Assembly: GCA_036381495.1 (NCBI GenBank)
Contig: DASVCS010000032.1
Location: 1-64,000, forward strand
Direction of reading: 5' to 3'
Source: DASVCS01 sp036381495
GTDB lineage: Bacteria; Gemmatimonadota; Gemmatimonadetes; Longimicrobiales; RSA9
Length of the DNA stretch: 64,000 nt
Shown here piece by piece: positions 62,597-64,000 of the stretch. Position 1 is the first letter of the stretch; each line of letters starts with the position of its first letter. Position numbers and translations under genes: made by a program. The notes under the pieces were generated by a model that did no database searches, was not told the DNA's origin, and was given only the letters and a program-made list of their open reading frames with translations.

Positions 62597-63028
62597 ATGG
62601 GACGGCACCAGGACCGCAGCGCGGCGAACGCCGCCGGACCGGACCGGCCGGAGGAGGCCGGTGAGGACCGCTTCGAGCACGTCGCGATCGGCTACGTGGA
62701 CCGCCGGGATCTCGATGACTTCATCGACGGCGAGCAGGGCGACGTGACGATCCACGGCCCCATCCATACGGGTCGGCGCATCGAGGACGTCGCGACGCTC
62801 GGTACCGGCGCGACGGAGGGCACGCCGTGCCTGGTGGTCCCGCTCATCCGCGAACGGATCGGCGACATCCACCGCGAGGTCTCGGCCGTCCTCGATCGCT
62901 ACGAGGGTCGGCCGCGCAAGGCGCCGCGCGGCCGCCGGCCCCGAACGCTCCGCGAGACCGGCGGCACCGCGCGCGGCACGACCTCCGGCGCGATCCGCAC
63001 CGGTTCCAGGGACACCGGCGAGGGATGA
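62597..63028 (+). CDS. Conserved-looking hypothetical protein
   Basis: ATG 62597 has CGGAGG at 4-base spacing and gives 143 residues. The central part is mixed alpha/beta and acidic (IGYVDRRDLDDFIDGEQGDV, then IEDVATLGTGATEGTPCLVV and IREVSAVLDRYEG-type helix). The last 40 residues are Arg/Thr/Gly-rich and likely disordered. I recognise no family. It is divergent from the helicase gene and convergent with the terminal dipeptidase. Codon bias supports coding in the middle region. Confidence 0.55.
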   Translation: MGRHQDRSAANAAGPDRPEEAGEDRFEHVAIGYVDRRDLDDFIDGEQGDVTIHGPIHTGRRIEDVATLGTGATEGTPCLVVPLIRERIGDIHREVSAVLDRYEGRPRKAPRGRRPRTLRETGGTARGTTSGAIRTGSRDTGEG

Positions 63029-63151
63029 CGGCGCGCTGCCCGCGCCCACGGCTCCGCGCGAGACGCTCGTTCGCCCGGACGCTCCGCGACGGCGCGGGGG
63101 GCGCCGAACGCGTGCATCGGGCCGCTCCGCCCGTGCCGTGCGCGCGCCGGC

Positions 63152-64000
63152 CTACCCCAGAACCTGCCTGAAGACCCGAAGGAAGTTGCCGCCCAGGATC
63201 TTCCGCACCTCGTCGTCGTCGAAGCCCCGGGCCAGGAGAAGCTCGGTCAGGCGCGGGAGTGCCGCGGCGTCCGGGAGACCGTCGGGGACGGCGGGAATGC
63301 CGTCGAAATCGCTCCCCAGCCCCACGTGATCCGTTCCCGCCGTCGCGGCGATGTGCTGGATGTGGTCGGCCACCGCCGTGATCGGGACGGGCGGGAGTTC
63401 CGCGCAACGGGCGGCCAGCCACGCGGCTGCCTCGCGGCGGGCACGGTCGGGGTCGCCGTGTGCGGCCCGGGCGCGCGCCTCACGCGCGTGCCTCTCCGCG
63501 TCGATGCGCGCGTAGGCCGCGCCATACCTCGCATCCAGGAAGGTGGGGAAGAAGTTCACGCCCACGACGCCGCCGGCGCGAGCGAGCGCACGGAGCTGGT
63601 CATCCGTCAGGTTGCGCGGGTGGTCCGCCAGCGCGCGGGCGCACGAGTGGCTCGCGATGACCGGCGCCGCACTCACCTCCAGTGCGTCGTAGAAGGTGGA
63701 CTCGGCCACGTGCGAGACGTCGACGAGCATGCGCAGCCGGTTCATCTCGCGGACCACATCGCGGCCGAAGGTGGTGAGCCCGCCGTGGCGCGGCGGCGGA
63801 CCGGCGGCATCCGCCCAGTCGTTGTGGTTGTTCCACGTCAGCGTCAGGTACCGCACGCCCCGGGCGTACAGCCGGCGCAGGTTGTCGATCGAGTTCTCGA
63901 TCGCGTGTCCGCCCTCGACGCCGATCATGATGGCGACATCGCCTGCCGCACGGGCACCGGCGATCCCGTCCGCGTCGACGACCACGCGGGCGCCCGCCGT
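63152..64000 (-). CDS. Membrane dipeptidase, peptidase M19 family (5' end beyond window)
   Basis: The frame is open to base 64000, so the first part of the gene is outside. The visible ~282 residues carry M19 signatures: VAIMIGVEGGHAIENSIDNL, GVRYLTLTWNNHNDWADAA, RLRMLVDVSHVAESTFYDAL, VIASHSCARALADHPRNLTD and HVGLGSDFDGIPAVPDGLP. These contain the zinc-binding Glu and His residues. It resembles the fragment at the left edge but is a separate, diverged paralogue. Confidence 0.92.
   Translation of the reverse strand, partial: TAGARVVVDADGIAGARAAGDVAIMIGVEGGHAIENSIDNLRRLYARGVRYLTLTWNNHNDWADAAGPPPRHGGLTTFGRDVVREMNRLRMLVDVSHVAESTFYDALEVSAAPVIASHSCARALADHPRNLTDDQLRALARAGGVVGVNFFPTFLDARYGAAYARIDAERHAREARARAAHGDPDRARREAAAWLAARCAELPPVPITAVADHIQHIAATAGTDHVGLGSDFDGIPAVPDGLPDAAALPRLTELLLARGFDDDEVRKILGGNFLRVFRQVLG

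Overview
The window is 64 kb of very GC-rich bacterial DNA with dense, often overlapping genes. A complete division and cell wall (dcw) cluster headed by mraZ, an FtsI with a C-terminal PASTA domain, an M23 endopeptidase between ftsZ and a von Willebrand membrane protein, and a CopB-type ATPase beside a VKOR-family protein suggest a Gram-negative-type, non-proteobacterial lineage. Gemmatimonadota is my best guess. This is inferred from gene content only; there is no rRNA in the window.

Layout. 1-13.6 kb holds housekeeping and transport genes: partial M19 dipeptidase, ClC channel, ArsC/Spx-like protein, YajQ, SDR epimerase, copper-type P1B ATPase, VKOR-like protein, MFS transporter, SPW-repeat membrane protein, tRNA(CAU), an HMA-fold protein, asnS, and a beta-propeller lipoprotein with a small membrane partner. 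13.6-33 kb is a flagellar and chemotaxis region. Regulatory and chemotaxis genes are intact (cheZ, cheY, flgM, fliS, flgN, flgJ, fliA, an NtrC-family regulator, cheB, cheR, a receptor, a TonB-domain protein, cheW, cheA). Many structural genes are broken or fused: motA'/fliD', flgL'/fliW', a 45-codon flgI remnant, a frame-disrupted flgA-like gene and a 5'-truncated flhG. A truncated kinase-receiver gene with an internal amber codon lies just upstream of cheA. 33-40 kb carries recG, ftsY, a VWA membrane protein and an M23 lipoprotein. 40.4-57.1 kb is the dcw operon on the minus strand (mraZ, rsmH, ftsL, ftsI, murE, murF, mraY, murD, ftsW, murG, murC, ftsQ, ftsA, ftsZ), with four 10-bp-spaced MraZ boxes at its head. 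57-64 kb has a lipid kinase, a TPR protein, a UvrD-type helicase, a small hypothetical protein and a second partial M19 dipeptidase.

Regulation. Three matching sigma-28-type promoters (TAAAGTYY, 12-nt spacer, NCCGANAC-like) precede flgM, cheA and the TonB-domain/receptor operon. FliA and FlgM therefore probably control a chemotaxis regulon that has outlived much of the flagellar gene set here. Alternatively the junctions are assembly errors, which read mapping would settle.

Unusual DNA. A dispersed G-rich repeat family (telomere-like GGGCTA/GGGGCTG runs, then a core holding CGTTTACGTTTACGGG) sits at the 3' ends of minus-strand genes. One member lies in frame inside murF and adds about 57 residues to an essential enzyme.
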